A DNA stretch of 64,000 nucleotides. Source: Talpa occidentalis. Lineage: Eukaryota > Chordata > Mammalia > Eulipotyphla > Talpidae. Of this stretch, positions 1-9,890 are shown piece by piece. Both the position numbers and the translations under genes were made by a program. Location of the stretch: contig NW_023601212.1 in NCBI RefSeq assembly GCF_014898055.3, forward strand, positions 55,478,329 through 55,542,328. Reading direction: 5' to 3'. Below the pieces are notes generated by a model. That model was not told where the DNA came from and did no database searches. It saw only the letters and a list, made by a program, of their open reading frames with translations. Within the stretch, counting starts at the first letter, position 1; the number at the start of each line of letters is the position of its first letter.

Positions 1-565
1 ATCCCATTGCAAGAGGCCATATGGAGGAGACCTGAGACATTGCCTTGATAACAGCACCAGCTTCCCAGCATGTGGATGAGGCCACAGTGAAACCTCCAGA
101 TCAGCTGACCCTGCAGCTGATGTGGTTACATGTGTGAGCCTGGGTAGGATCAGAACCATCCTACCAGAACCATACAGCCAATGCATGTATAGACTTGCAA
201 GAAATAACAAATCACTGTTGTTTTAAATCATGAGGTTTGGGGGCCTCCCTGATGGCTCAAGGAGTTAAGACGCAACCTATGAAGCTGTCTGCAGCCTCTA
301 CAGCATGAGTTTGATTCCCTGCTGGCCAGGGAGCAACCCACATGGCGTAGCAGACCTCTCCTGACTCGCCCACTGCTCCCTTCAGCAGTGTACTTCAGTC
401 AATCTGCCTGTTCTGTTCCCCACTCTGACTCTGGTGAATCTTCTCAGCAACCCCCACACTTCTGGCCTGTACTCCAGCTCTTGTATGCATAAATAAATAA
501 ATCTTTAAAAAAATAATTCATGAGGCTTGGAGGGTTTGTTACATAGCAATAGATAAGTGAAACAA
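1..565 (+). repeat. MaLR (MLT1-like) LTR, 3' part
   Basis: The segment before 240 and the segment after 530 read together as the 3' end of an MLT1-type LTR: a GC-mixed body, then TTGTTTTAA before 'atgaggtttgg', then 'gtttgttacatagcaatagataa'-like text near 535-556. The window starts inside it. It is interrupted by the SINE at 241-514. The family name is from memory of the consensus; the subfamily is not decided. Confidence 0.6.
241..514 (+). repeat. tRNA-derived SINE (Rhin-1-like), older subgroup
   Basis: First of the dominant SINE family. Layout of a full copy: a head starting GGGCCTCCC; a tRNA-like part with an A box (TGGCGCAGNGG) and a B box (GGTTCGATCCC); a shared body with a conserved CCTCTCCTG and a CTCAGCAGTGTA block; then GTATGCATAAATAAATAAATCTTT and an A run. 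This copy has the diverged 'aaggagttaagacgcaa' head typical of the older subgroup. It split the MLT1-like LTR: TCATGAGG plus TTGG occurs on both sides (about 229-240 and 518-530). Confidence 0.9.
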
Positions 566-1089
566 CCCCACTTCACATAAATTCTAAACCAGACCTGATT
601 TCACTACATGTTAAATGGATTAAGTCAGGGATTTCATTATTACCCTAGAAAAGGAATGAATACTAATGTATTAATTTAAAATGAATAAATGTTATTATTG
701 CTATTGGTAACATTTATAGCACTGCCAATTGCTTGAAATAGTCTGTTAATAATTTATAAACTTTTTTAATCAAAGAAGTATTGAATCATAGACCCCTGGG
801 GTTAACAAGAACAACAAAAGGTCATTTAATCTATCCTTCATCTTCAAAGAGAATGACTTCTTATCCCAGCCAGTTAAGAATTCTCCTCCTCCTCTTCATT
901 GTCATCCAAAAAAACTTTTAAAGCCTTGATCTGTTGATGTGTAAATGGAATTGTATTTGGCACTCGATAGGCCTTTAAAGATTTAATACATTGACAATGC
1001 AAAGACAAACCACACAGAAACAAAATCCAAAGTATTGCATGTATCAACAACTTTAAAAAATGGAGGTAGATATAGATACAAACTAGATG
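566..1089. other. Intergenic, no gene seen
   Basis: AT-rich single-copy-looking sequence. The part around 780-860 weakly resembles a MIR-type repeat on the minus strand. No open frame here resembles a known protein. Confidence 0.5.
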
Positions 1090-1095
1090 TGTCTG

Positions 1096-1160
1096 TCTAT
1101 CTGTTTATATATCTATCCATCTATCATCTATCTATCTGTCTACCTCTCTATCTATCTCCA
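1096..1160. repeat. TCTA/TCTG tetranucleotide microsatellite
   Basis: Imperfect TATC/TCTA repeats with TCTG interruptions. The open frame reading through it (YLSIYHLSIC-like) is a consequence of the repeat and is not a gene. Confidence 0.85.
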
Positions 1161-1244
1161 TTTTGTAAAGCTGTTAGTACATACAGTACTTTGGATTTTA
1201 TTATTATATATATATTACACACACATATGGTGTCTCTCTATACA

Positions 1245-1500
1245 TGCAATGGGATGTACAAGTTCTGGGATGTAATGTCGGGCATGGTGACTACAGTTAA
1301 CAATATTATATTATAGCTGGAAAGTAGATGTTAAATGTTCTCCTACAAAAAAGAAATGGTAATTGTGTGATGTGACAGAGGTGTTAGCAGATGTGATCAT
1401 TTTGCAATATTTAAATGTATCAAATCAACAGTTGTATACCTTAAACTTACACAATGTTGTATGTAAATTATATCTCAACAAAGCTGGAGGAAAAAGAATA
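1245..1500 (+). repeat. L1M 3' end
   Basis: Matches the remembered 3' UTR of mammalian L1M elements in the sense direction: 'gggatgtaatg...gcatggtgactacagttaac', 'gtgatcattttgcaatat', then 'tatctcaacaaagctgg'. 5' truncated, with a decayed tail. Confidence 0.7.
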
Positions 1501-1894
1501 TTGTTACATATAAATTTTTTTCTTCCAGTTTATCTATATGTATAGTTTCCAGCCATGTAGATACCAGGGATAGGTAAACTGTATAAGCATATGCATATGC
1601 ATAAATAAGAGAAAAGATTTGGGGAAATGTGATAGGTCTCAAATACTTGAAGGGCTGTTTTATAGAAGAGAGGTTATATTTGTTCTGTGTAGGTAGTAGG
1701 TAGAACTAGGACCAGGGTGAAATAGGTGGAAGTTTCAGGGAGATACATTTCAGTTTATCTTTAGGAACCACTCTTTAACAACTTGAGCTCTTCAAAATAA
1801 ATGGGCTGCCTCATGAAGAGACTGCAGAGGAGGTTTCATTAGGCCCCAGTGATCGTTAAGGTTCTTTTCAATCCTATGATGCCCAGTCACATGT
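1501..1894. other. Intergenic, no gene seen
   Basis: Unique-looking AT-rich sequence between the L1M tail and the first solo LTR. Positions 1890-1894 (CATGT) are the left target duplication of that LTR. Confidence 0.5.
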
Positions 1895-2358
1895 TGTAAG
1901 GGCCAGGACTGGACACAGTGCAGGTTTTCTGATCCCATGCAGACCAGGTAAAGGAGGAGTCAGAGTCCTCAGTAGTTTTGCAGGTTTTTTATTTGGGGTT
2001 CACCAGGCATATGGCAGGCAGGGGTGCTGGCTGGGGGGCTGGGAGGCTGGCAGGCCTCCCAGCCCCCAGCAAGTCTTCACTCTATCTGGGCTCTCTAGCG
2101 TTCGTTCTGCTGCTTCTCAGCTTCTCTTTCGGCTTCTGCTTCGGCTTCTGCTTCGGCTTCTACTGCTGCTTTCTCGGCTTCTAGCATCCCTGTGACGCCG
2201 CCCTTAAAAAAGCACAGTCTTAGCTCAGCTGAATCCCATCTACCTATGCCCACACCCTAATCCAGGTGCCTGCCATCAGGCATGCATTCAGGACAAGGAT
2301 CCATCATCTATCCTGATGGCGGGAGGGCAGAAAAGCCTGATATTTTCTTTACCCTACA
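1895..2358 (-). mobile_element. Solo ERV LTR, copy 1 (464 bp)
   Basis: Endogenous retrovirus LTR in reverse orientation. Read on the minus strand it starts TGTAGGGTAA (2358 downward) and ends in CCCTTACA (1895), with short TG...CA inverted ends. It is flanked by a perfect 5-bp target duplication, CATGT (1890-1894 and 2359-2363). A poly(A) signal (AATAAA on minus) lies near 1985-1993. A 12-bp tandem repeat (unit GGCTTCTGCTTC, about three units, 2128-2165) sits where copies 2 and 3 carry a different short repeat. No internal retroviral sequence follows, so it is a solo LTR. Retroviral class not decided; 5-bp duplications occur in several groups. Confidence 0.85.
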
Positions 2359-2363
2359 CATGT

Positions 2364-2867
2364 CAATATTAAACATATCAATATTTGTTGGGATGCAAAG
2401 AAAGATAATTGAATTTTATAGGCAAAGATTGTTAGCAGCAAGGTTGCTTTAGGTATGGATGGATTAGAGACCAGGGAAACTGTTAGGTCTCTATTGAAGC
2501 ATGGGAGATTCTCTTAAGAAGGAGGGAGTATATGAGCAGAACCCTGAATATTGTCAGGGGAGTCACTTGGGAGCCATATTGGGGAGAATATGTATTGAAA
2601 AAGTCATAGCTAAAAAGGACATCCCAGAAATAGGTTAACTGGGTAAAACAGACGTGCCTGCCATAGCAGGGGTGGGGGGGTTGAGGCACAGGAGCTGATG
2701 CTATAATTAGTCAATTATAACCCAGTTTGTCCTGGGAAATAATTCTGAAACATTACATGAACATTTTAGATTTTGTTCATAATGAAGGAGAGGAGGCAAG
2801 AGAGCAAAGCCATGAGAGGAAGAAATATATTTGTTTTCGTGAATTGCTTGGTGCTAAGCAAGGGTGA
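2364..2867. other. Spacer between solo LTR 1 and 2
   Basis: About 500 bases of AT-rich sequence. I see no gag, pol or env similarity and no gene. Confidence 0.5.
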
Positions 2868-2872
2868 GGAAC

Positions 2873-3320
2873 TGTAGGGTAAGTAAAGTATCAGGTTTTT
2901 CCGCCCTCCCGCCATTAGGACAGATGACAGAATCTTGTGGTCCCAAATGCATGCCTGATGGCGGGCACCTGTAGGGTGTGGGCATATGTAGATGGGATTC
3001 ACCTGTGCTGAGAGACTGGGCTTATAAGGGTGGCATCACAGGGACGCGAACAGAAGCAGAACTACGAGAAGAAGAACCACGAGAAGAAGAACCACGAGAA
3101 GCAAAGAGAATGCTGGAGAGCCCAGAAAGAGTGAAGACTTGTTGGGGGCTGGGAGGCCTACCACCTTCCTGGCCCCTCAGCACCCCTGCCTGCTGCTTAC
3201 TCGGTAAATCCCGATAAAAACCTGCAAAAGCCACCGAGGGCTCCAGGTCTCCTCCTTTACCCCGTCTGCATATAATGATATGCAGAATGATAATGGCTCT
3301 GGCCATTCCTGCACCTTACA
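2873..3320 (+). mobile_element. Solo ERV LTR, copy 2 (448 bp)
   Basis: Same family as copies 1 and 3. Starts TGTAGGGTAA, ends CCTTACA. Flanks GGAAC (2868-2872) and GAAAC (3321-3325) are a 5-bp target duplication with one mismatch. A TATA box (TATAAG, 3023-3028) is followed by a 15-bp tandem repeat (AGAAGAACCACGAGA-type, about 3064-3100). The poly(A) signal is degraded to GATAAA (about 3214). The frames translating as EEEPREEEPRE come from the tandem repeat and are not a protein. Confidence 0.85.
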
Positions 3321-3325
3321 GAAAC

Positions 3326-4069
3326 CTAGAAAGAAAAGGCTCTGATTATTGGAAAGATGAAGATGATGCCTATCTTTTCTGTGCCTTTTTGTTGGTGATG
3401 TGTCTGGTTTTTCATTCCAGCTCCAGGCTATTGCTTGGGTGAAGCTGTATTGAGCTATGATGCATTTTTTCACCTAATTTCTATTCCTACCTGGAGCTCA
3501 CAGCTGCCCTTGATTCAGTTTAGGATGGTACTACTTGAGATTATTTTAAATATTTAAATATAATTATCAGACAAGTCACTTTGGCTTGGCTATATAGAGG
3601 TGAAATAATTTCCTATGCCTACTTAGATTTCTTCTTAGTCTCACCCCCATCCCAATTCTGAAAGTTCCCATTTCACTTTGAAAGTGAAAGAATGGAAAAC
3701 ATTACAAGATAATGCATATTTCTTAGGATATTTGCTTTCATCTAGATAGGATCTTAAAAATCAAGGGCAGAGGAAATTTCATATGCAAAACAAAGGTATT
3801 ATGTAATACTTTACATGTGCAGGTAACTGGTGATAACCAGGTAGGAATGAGAAAAAAAGTATATGATTCTACAAGTTTTCATTGGTTGATGCTTTTGCTT
3901 TTATTAAATGTAGGCGGGTGAGTGGAGGAGAGCTTATCTGAATAAACATTGTAGAATTTATTCCATGATCTAAGTATATATTACTTGAAGAACTTAGGTT
4001 TGGAATAGGTAAAGAACTTCTGAGAATATAACATTTTTTCTACTAATGTGAGTGCTATATGCCACTTAT
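3326..4069. other. Spacer between solo LTR 2 and 3
   Basis: About 740 bases, AT-rich, with no primer-binding site directly after LTR 2 and no polypurine tract before LTR 3. This is flanking DNA, not a proviral interior. Confidence 0.55.
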
Positions 4070-4074
4070 ATGCC

Positions 4075-4492
4075 TGTAGGGTAAGTAAATGATATCAGGC
4101 TTTTCTGCCCTCCCACCATTAGAATTGCTGATGGATCCTTGCAGTTCTGAATGCATGCCTGATGGCGGGCACCTGGAGTGGGGTGTGGGCATACGTAGGT
4201 GGATACACCTGTGCTGACAGACTGGGCTTATAAGGGCAGCATCACGGGGATGCCAGCAGAAGCAGAACCACAAGAGGAGCAGAGAACAAGGCCACGAGAA
4301 AATGCCCGAGAGCCCAGATAGAGTGGAGGCCTGCCAGCCTCCCGCCCCCGCAGCACCCCTGCCTGCTGTGTACCCAGTAAAATCCCAATAAAAGTCTGCA
4401 AAAGCCACCGAGGGCTTCCAGGACTGACTCCTCCTTCACCCCGTCTGCATATATTATAGAGATCCTGCACTGTGCCTATTCGTGCCGCTACA
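4075..4492 (+). mobile_element. Solo ERV LTR, copy 3 (418 bp)
   Basis: Starts TGTAGGGTAAG, ends GCTACA. Perfect 5-bp target duplication ATGCC at 4070-4074 and 4493-4497. TATA box TATAAG at 4229-4234 and an intact AATAAA at 4387-4392 define U3, R and U5. It has the shortest repeat block of the three after the TATA box. Confidence 0.87.
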
Positions 4493-4529
4493 ATGCCAAA
4501 TGATTGTTGTAGAATTTAAAAAAAAATAT

Positions 4530-4720
4530 ATGAACTAAATTCCCACAAACCTTATAAGGCAGGAAGTAATATTATCATCACTTCACAAATAAGAAACTGA
4601 GGCTCAAAAAATTTATGTACTCATGTCCAAGAAAAATGACTAATAAGTATTAGAGCCCAGTTTTGAACCCATGCTATCTAGCTTGAGTTCCTCCTTAATC
4701 ACTGCACCATACTTTGCTCA
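4530..4720 (-). repeat. MIR SINE
   Basis: Minus-orientation MIR: 'aagaaactgaggctc' core, then 'cagttttgaacccatgctatct' and 'ttaatcactgcaccata', the usual antisense end of the tRNA-like head. Confidence 0.75.
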
Positions 4721-5880
4721 TCAATGATCTAGCTTGCCTGAATTAGCAGAGAAACCAAATCATTATCCTCAAACAAAAATTCTCCTAGATAGTAAAAATC
4801 AACAAATTCTGTTTCTATGACCATCTTTACTCCTTGTGAATAATATTTTTCCAGTAGTTGCAAAGGTTTGAGACTTAAAAATTTGGCTGGAATGGTGAAC
4901 AAGTATTTCAAATGCAGGAATGCTTTGATCCAAATGGAAAATTTGTATTCAATTCAGTCCTGAAATATAGTTTTTGTTCTCATTTGGGGGACAATTTCAA
5001 TTATTTCTGGCCACACTCTGGATGTCAATGGAAAAAATTCAGAATGTTTGTATAGTAGAGAGAATCTGTCCTGTAGGGTCAGTTTGGTTCTGTGAGAGGT
5101 AGAAGAGAAATGTAGCCCCCTTTTCTCCCTAATCCTGTCATCCTGTGATGTTTTTGTACTTGCAAGGGTTCCCATCCTCTCAGTTTAATTTAAAGCAAAT
5201 TTTTGGTGTGGTATCTGCAATAACTGATACTTTTTAATAAAGGAAATAGGGAAGGAAAAGAATTAGTAGGAGAATAACTACCAAATTCTTTGAAAATTAA
5301 GAATAACTGGATCAATATTAAGATGCAAGAATGTGCAGGGGGATAATGATGAATATTTATACGTATAAATGCATGTGTGTACATGTTTAGAAAATATTTT
5401 TCTTCTGCTTGAGTCACTCTCTTCAGACAATATAAGTTAAAGATGAGTAAAGTTCTGACTCAGACTCAGGGTCAAGGATTTTTTTTCCTCCTTTGTCATC
5501 AAAGGAAAACCTTACCGCGTGCACAGTATAGAAAGATTGTCAGTGTGAAGATTAGCTTTACTGCCAAACATTGCACTGCTAACAGAAACACATGGTTAGA
5601 TGGTGAAGGAGTTAAAGAGAAATTCATGGTAACAATACATGCAATGGGACCACACCTGCTTTACCAATGAGACTACAGAGTGCAGACAACTGAAACGAGT
5701 GCATCTGAACATCACGAAATGATTTCAAAAAATTAACGATGAGAAAATAATGCACCTTTTTACTACCTTCAAGTTAATTTTGTATAATTTTAATTTTGAC
5801 TCTAGGCCTGCTACCATGGCTTCTCCTGGGCTTTTTAGGGATCCTCACCTGGGTGGCAAGGATCAAAAACCTTGTGATGG
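4721..5880. other. Intergenic upstream of ABL2, no gene seen
   Basis: AT-rich, no SINE or L1 copy recognised. Short open frames on both strands lack similarity to anything I know. The base composition changes sharply to GC-rich near 5890. Confidence 0.5.
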
Positions 5881-6285
5881 TTCCCAATTGTGTTTACTAA
5901 AGACTGTGCCCCTGAGGCGCTCAGCCCCTCACGGATAGACTTGACAGGTGGAGGTGAGACAGGGAAGGCTGCAAACCGACCATCCCCCAAAGGCTGTAGC
6001 TCGTAGAGTCGAGCACGGGAGGGGTCGGCTAGGGCGGATTCCGGCGTGGGAGGCCGAGGCGCGTGGCACTAACCGAGCGGCCCCAGCAGCTGTGGACCCG
6101 CCAGCGAGGTGGGCACTGGGAGACCCACCCTGAGAGGAGGCGCGGGCGGCGCGGGGCCGGGGGCGGGGCGAGGCCGGCGCGGGGCGGGGCCTCTGGGAAG
6201 CCCGCCCCCTGAGTAGCGGAGGTGACTAGTCGGGTTGGGGGCGGGAGACGCTCTGCCCCACGCTCTCCCAGCGCTCGGTGGTTTA

Positions 6286-6296
6286 AAGATGGCGGC
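6286..6296 (+). promoter_or_regulatory. YY1-type motif AAGATGGCGGC
   Basis: Exact match to the extended YY1 consensus found near start sites of many TATA-less promoters. Its ATG also opens the upstream ORF at 6289. Binding is inferred. Confidence 0.6.
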
Positions 6297-6363
6297 GGCG
6301 GCAGCAGCGGCAGCGTTGGGGGCGCGGAGCCGCGGGAGGGGGAGAGAAAAGGAGGGTCTGTGA
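6289..6363 (+). other. Upstream ORF in the ABL2 leader (24 codons)
   Basis: ATG in strong context (A at -3, G at +4) inside the YY1-type motif. It opens an alanine-rich peptide of eight Ala codons followed by a short basic tail, and stops at TGA 6361-6363, well before the ABL2 ATG at 6533. It can only act on translation if transcription starts upstream of 6289. Confidence 0.5.
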
Positions 6364-6486
6364 GTCGCTGAGCGGCAGCGCGGCGGCCGCTGTGAGGAGT
6401 CCCGGTGCGGAGTAGCTGGGCCGGGGCCTGGGCTAGAAGGAAAGGCCGGAGCCGCGCCAGGAGCCCGAGGCCGGAGTCGAGGAGGA

Positions 6487-6492
6487 ATGTGA
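6487..6492 (+). other. Start-stop uORF (ATG-TGA)
   Basis: A minimal ATG directly followed by TGA, 40 bases before the ABL2 start. Context has G at -3 and T at +4. Start-stop elements are known to stall ribosomes in other genes; a role here is inference. Confidence 0.45.
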
Positions 6493-6532
6493 CCGGGGGT
6501 CGACGGGGGCGCGGGAGTACGCGAGCGCAGGG

Positions 6533-6689
6533 ATGGGGCAGCAGGTGGGCCGCGTCGGGGAGGCTCCCGGGCTCCAGCAGCCGCAGCCCCGTGGGATCCG
6601 GGGCACCAGTGCAGCCAGGCCCTCCGGCCGCAGGCGGGACCTGGCTGGGCGCTCCACAGAGGCCGGCTTCAATATCTTCACCCAGCATG
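6533..6689 (+). CDS. ABL2: ABL2 (ARG) tyrosine kinase, exon 1B coding part
   Basis: First coding exon of the long, myristoylated 1B form of ABL2, a non-receptor tyrosine kinase that links adhesion and growth-factor signals to actin. The frame gives 52 residues starting MGQQVGRVGEAPGLQQPQPR and ending GFNIFTQH. From memory this matches the human 1B N-terminus with about four substitutions (T25, L37, S41, A44). Gly2 is the expected N-myristoylation site that helps hold the kinase autoinhibited. The 52 codons end with one extra base (G6689) before GTGAGT, so intron phase is 1; the next codon would be Asp, completed by exon 2. ATG context is good (G at -3, G at +4). SH3, SH2, kinase and actin-binding parts lie in later exons beyond the window. 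The frame that runs on to 6715 reads into the intron and is not coding. Confidence 0.95.
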
Positions 6690-6695
6690 GTGAGT
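6690..6695 (+). other. ABL2: Splice donor of ABL2 exon 1B
   Basis: GTGAGT, a near-ideal donor, right after the codon-phase-1 G. The matching acceptor (exon 2) is not in the window. Confidence 0.9.
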
Positions 6696-7050
6696 GTGAG
6701 CAGGAGCCCGCGTGAGGGCGTGGGGGAGGCCGGGGGAGGGCGCGGGGCGGGGTGGGCGTCAGACGGGCAGCCTAGGGGGTCGAGGGGTGGAGGGGTGCCC
6801 GAGAGTGGGCGCGGAATCTGCTGCCATCTGGGCCAGTCACGGGAGGCGAGTCACACCCCTCCCCCCTCCCGTCTCCAGCCTGGCTGGCAGCTCCCGGGGG
6901 CGGAGGAGGAGAGAGATGTGGTCTTAGGTGCCCTGGAAGGATTGTCCTCTGCCCTGGGACGCGACACCGTGTGTCTTGGAGGAAGGCTGTGGCCAGGGTC
7001 CTCGGGTGGGGGCGGGAGGGGATGAAGCGAGGTGTGAGCGTCATCCAGGT

Positions 7051-8469
7051 GGTGGTGGTATAAATCAGTCGTTAGCGGAGGGAACTTGAGTTGTGCCTGC
7101 AGGGATTGGGAAATAGGAACTGAATCTCACGAGGCAGGGGCGTATGAAATGTAGGTGTACATCAGTAGATGAGCAATTTTTAGGAGAGTGAATTGTGAAC
7201 AGTGCCTTTCTAGGGGAAAGATGAGGGGAGTATCTCAGCACTTTCGGATTTTTTTTCAAATTGGGAATAGCTTTGCCAGACTAACTCACTCTTTGGAATA
7301 GGTCACAATTCTGAGGCTATCTAGCAGGGCTTAGAGATTGATGGGCATGGTTAGGACTTTGGTGTGGACATGAACGAGTTTTTTCTACCCTATGTGTACA
7401 GTGCATATATAGGTTGTATATCCTCTGTATAGCATGGAACCTATTACTTTACCCTCATTATCAATATATTTTTAGAATAGCTATTCCCAGACTCGCTTGA
7501 TCATCCATCCTTATCAGAAAGAGAGCAGATACTTTAAGAATTTATGTGTCTTTATTAATTATTTACATGTACTACTGTGCTAGTATGTTATATAACATTA
7601 ACATTTACAGAAATAGAATTTTAGAAAGGATGAGATGAAAAAATAAGTGTGAATTCTAGTATTTTCCCCCCTGTAGCCCAATGGATCCTTTTGCACTTCT
7701 TTTGAGGTGCTTTTGAGACTACTTTTCTAAAAGAAGGAAGATTGGAGAAGGGAAACACAAAATTGAGATTTCCTGAGAGGGGCTGGGGGAAAAAAAAAAG
7801 ACTTTTCTGTAAAGACTGCATGACTGGCTTTGGATGAGAGGTAGCAAACTGGAGTTTGAGGCGGTATGTAGAAAGCAATAAAGGGAAAAATATACTACAC
7901 AAAATATACCACACAATTTAGGGCAGAGGAGGAAGAAAGAAGTGTTAGTTCTTTGTTAGAAATGGAGTTTTGGCGGAAGTAATGATAGATGGCAGATTGC
8001 AAAGAGATGAACCCAAGGCGCTATGGCTATTAAATGGTGAGTGGTATCAGAGTTCTGTTTGGACTTTGAGAATAAGCTGAGTTGTTGATTAATGTAGGAG
8101 ATATGGGTGATTTGGGAGCATTCACATCATTCAAACTTTACAGTCTGTTAAAGATGTGAGTGGACTTCTTTTCCAGGTATGTGAACATTTTATGAAGGTG
8201 CTATATGAGTTAGTTTTACATGGAATAATTTCCTAAAGCACAGGGGAAAGAATGGATGAATAATCAGGGATGAAATCATTCCTGTAACTTTGCTCTGATG
8301 GAAATGTTAATATGCATTAAACTTAGCCCTGTAGGCACTGGTGAGCCTCTGCCATCTTTTGCAGGACATAAGATTTTCAAAGGAGGAGGAAGTCATGCAG
8401 AATAGAATAGGAAGGGATTTTGAAGGATAGATAGTATTTGGATTTATGGAGCAAGAAAAAGAGGGCAGG
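7051..8469. other. Intronic, no gene seen
   Basis: CpG-poor sequence directly after the island. Short open frames only. I recognise no repeat family with confidence. Confidence 0.5.
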
Positions 8470-8470
8470 G

Positions 8471-8739
8471 GGCCTCCCTCATGGCTCAAGGGGTTAAGTC
8501 GCAGCACTATGAAGCTATCCGCAGCCACTGCAGCTCAAGTTCCATCTTGGCTAGGGAGCTAACCCACATGATGCAGCAGACCTCTCCTGTCTCCTGCTGC
8601 TTTCCTCAGCAGTGTATTTTGGTGGATCTGCCTGTTCTGTTCCCCACTCTCTCTCTCTGGTGAATTCTCTTACACCCTGCACCTCTGGCCTACACCCCAG
8701 TTCTTGTATGCATAAATAAGTAAATCTTAAAAAAAAAAA
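8471..8739 (+). repeat. SINE, older subgroup
   Basis: Full-length with the 'caaggggttaag' head. Target duplication of about 16 bases (AAAAAGAGGGCAGG core) before 8470 and at about 8742-8757. Confidence 0.9.
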
Positions 8740-8904
8740 GAAAAAAAGAGGGCAGGCTGGGTAGGAGAAAACTTGAGCATGAACAGTGGGAATGAACATA
8801 TTGATAATTTGCTGATGGGATAGTGAAGAGGCATCTGTCAGGAATGAAGCAAGTTCCCTAGGAATGAATCCTGGAGCAAAAATGGTTAGAGTCAAATTCT
8901 GGTC

Positions 8905-9015
8905 CTGTCTCTGTCTGACTGGGTGATTTAGACACTATCTTTGCATTTCTTTATCTGTAAAATGAGGAGGTTGGATTGGATGATCTTTAGGGCACCTTTT
9001 GGATCTGAGATTTTG
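8905..9015 (+). repeat. MIR-type SINE
   Basis: 'ttatctgtaaaatgaggaggttgg' followed by 'tctttagggcacctttt', the usual 3' half of a MIR/MIR3 copy. Confidence 0.6.
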
Positions 9016-9233
9016 TTTCTCATTGAGAAGTAGTGGGGAGAGAACAACATTGAATACATTGAATGGGGCTGGGTTATGGAAAATCTGGCAGAGGAGTTTC
9101 CAAAATCAGTTTACCTGATTAGGCTAGTTTATAGGATACATCAGCAGACCCAAGTATGAAATGCTGAAAAACTAACCTTGAGTGGAGGCAATGGAAATAG
9201 AAAGGAAGGGTAAGTTGAAGGGATATTTTATAT

Positions 9234-9385
9234 TCACTCAACTGTCAAAAGTTTTTTGAGCACCTGTAGGTACCTGGATCTGAGGAAGTTACTGTGAGCA
9301 TAACTGAATTCCTGTCCTTGGGGAACTTAAAGGAGTTTAGGATTCTATAAAGAAGTTGAAAGAATAATGACTAACTTTGGGATAC
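9234..9385 (-). repeat. L2 3' end
   Basis: Antisense L2: 'gagcacctgtaggtacctgg' then 'gaattcctgtccttggggaac', the inverted form of the L2 terminal region. Confidence 0.5.
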
Positions 9386-9394
9386 TTATTATGG

Positions 9395-9590
9395 ACAGGA
9401 ACTCTAGAGCCATTTTGCTTGGGTTTGAACCTTGGCTCAGCTCCTGATTACCTTTGTGACCTTGGGCAAGTTTTTTAACTTCTCTGTGCCTTGGATATTC
9501 CATTTGTAAATTGGGGGTGAGCCTATCTAGTTAATAAAAGTACCTATCTAGATTATTCCTAAGGACTAGTATGAAAAGAAAGGAATTAGC
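9395..9590 (+). repeat. MIR SINE
   Basis: 'gggtttgaaccttggctcag', 'tgtgaccttgggcaag', 'cttctctgtgcctt' in order: a well-kept MIR core. Confidence 0.8.
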
Positions 9591-9649
9591 AAATAATATA
9601 GGTAAGAAAGGTGACATGAATACTGTTTTTAGACAAATGGGTGTTTAGA

Positions 9650-9890
9650 AACTTCTGTGGATTAGAAGTTTTCAACCTTGGCAGTATTGACATTTTGGGC
9701 TGGATCATTTTTAAATGTGGGGGATTGTCCTGTGCTTTATTGGCTCTCACAGCGTTCCTGGCCTGTACTCACTTGGTGCTAGCAGCACCCCTTTCCACAA
9801 CGCCAGTGTGACAAGCAGAAATGTTTCCAGACACTGCTAAATCTCCCCTGGGAGGGATGGGGGGTAAAATTGCTTAGAAACCCATGGTAA
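9650..9890 (+). mobile_element. MER20 (hAT-type) DNA transposon relic
   Basis: 'ttttcaaccttggcagtattgacattttgggc' through 'gtttccagacactgctaaatctcccctggg' matches the remembered MER20 consensus in the forward direction. Confidence 0.8.

Larger units (their letters stand above)
5880..7050 (+). promoter_or_regulatory. ABL2: ABL2 CpG-island promoter
   Basis: A dense CpG and GC-rich block in an otherwise AT-rich window, surrounding the ABL2 first exon. GC boxes (GGGGCGGGG and its complement) cluster at about 6160-6235. There is no TATA box in a sensible place. A match to the YY1 motif AAGATGGCGGC lies at 6286-6296, a location typical of just downstream of the start site. I place transcription start roughly at 6240-6290 by inference; the sequence does not fix it. 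Confidence 0.85.

Noticed and set aside
3022..3217. Glu/Arg-rich and Ser-rich repeat peptides
   Set aside because: They are read-outs of the tandem repeat inside solo LTR 2 on the two strands.
2873..4492. LTRs 2 and 3 as ends of one short provirus
   Set aside because: Each has its own target duplication (GGAAC/GAAAC and ATGCC/ATGCC), the outer flanks do not match each other, and there is no primer-binding site or polypurine tract between them.
6029..6688. 219-residue open frame on the minus strand
   Set aside because: It lies in the CpG island opposite ABL2 exon 1B. Composition (Pro, Arg, Ala, Gly) reflects high GC, and it resembles no protein I know.
6405..7025. 206-residue open frame on the plus strand
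   Set aside because: Begins at a non-ATG codon and runs through exon 1B and the splice donor in another frame; an effect of GC content.
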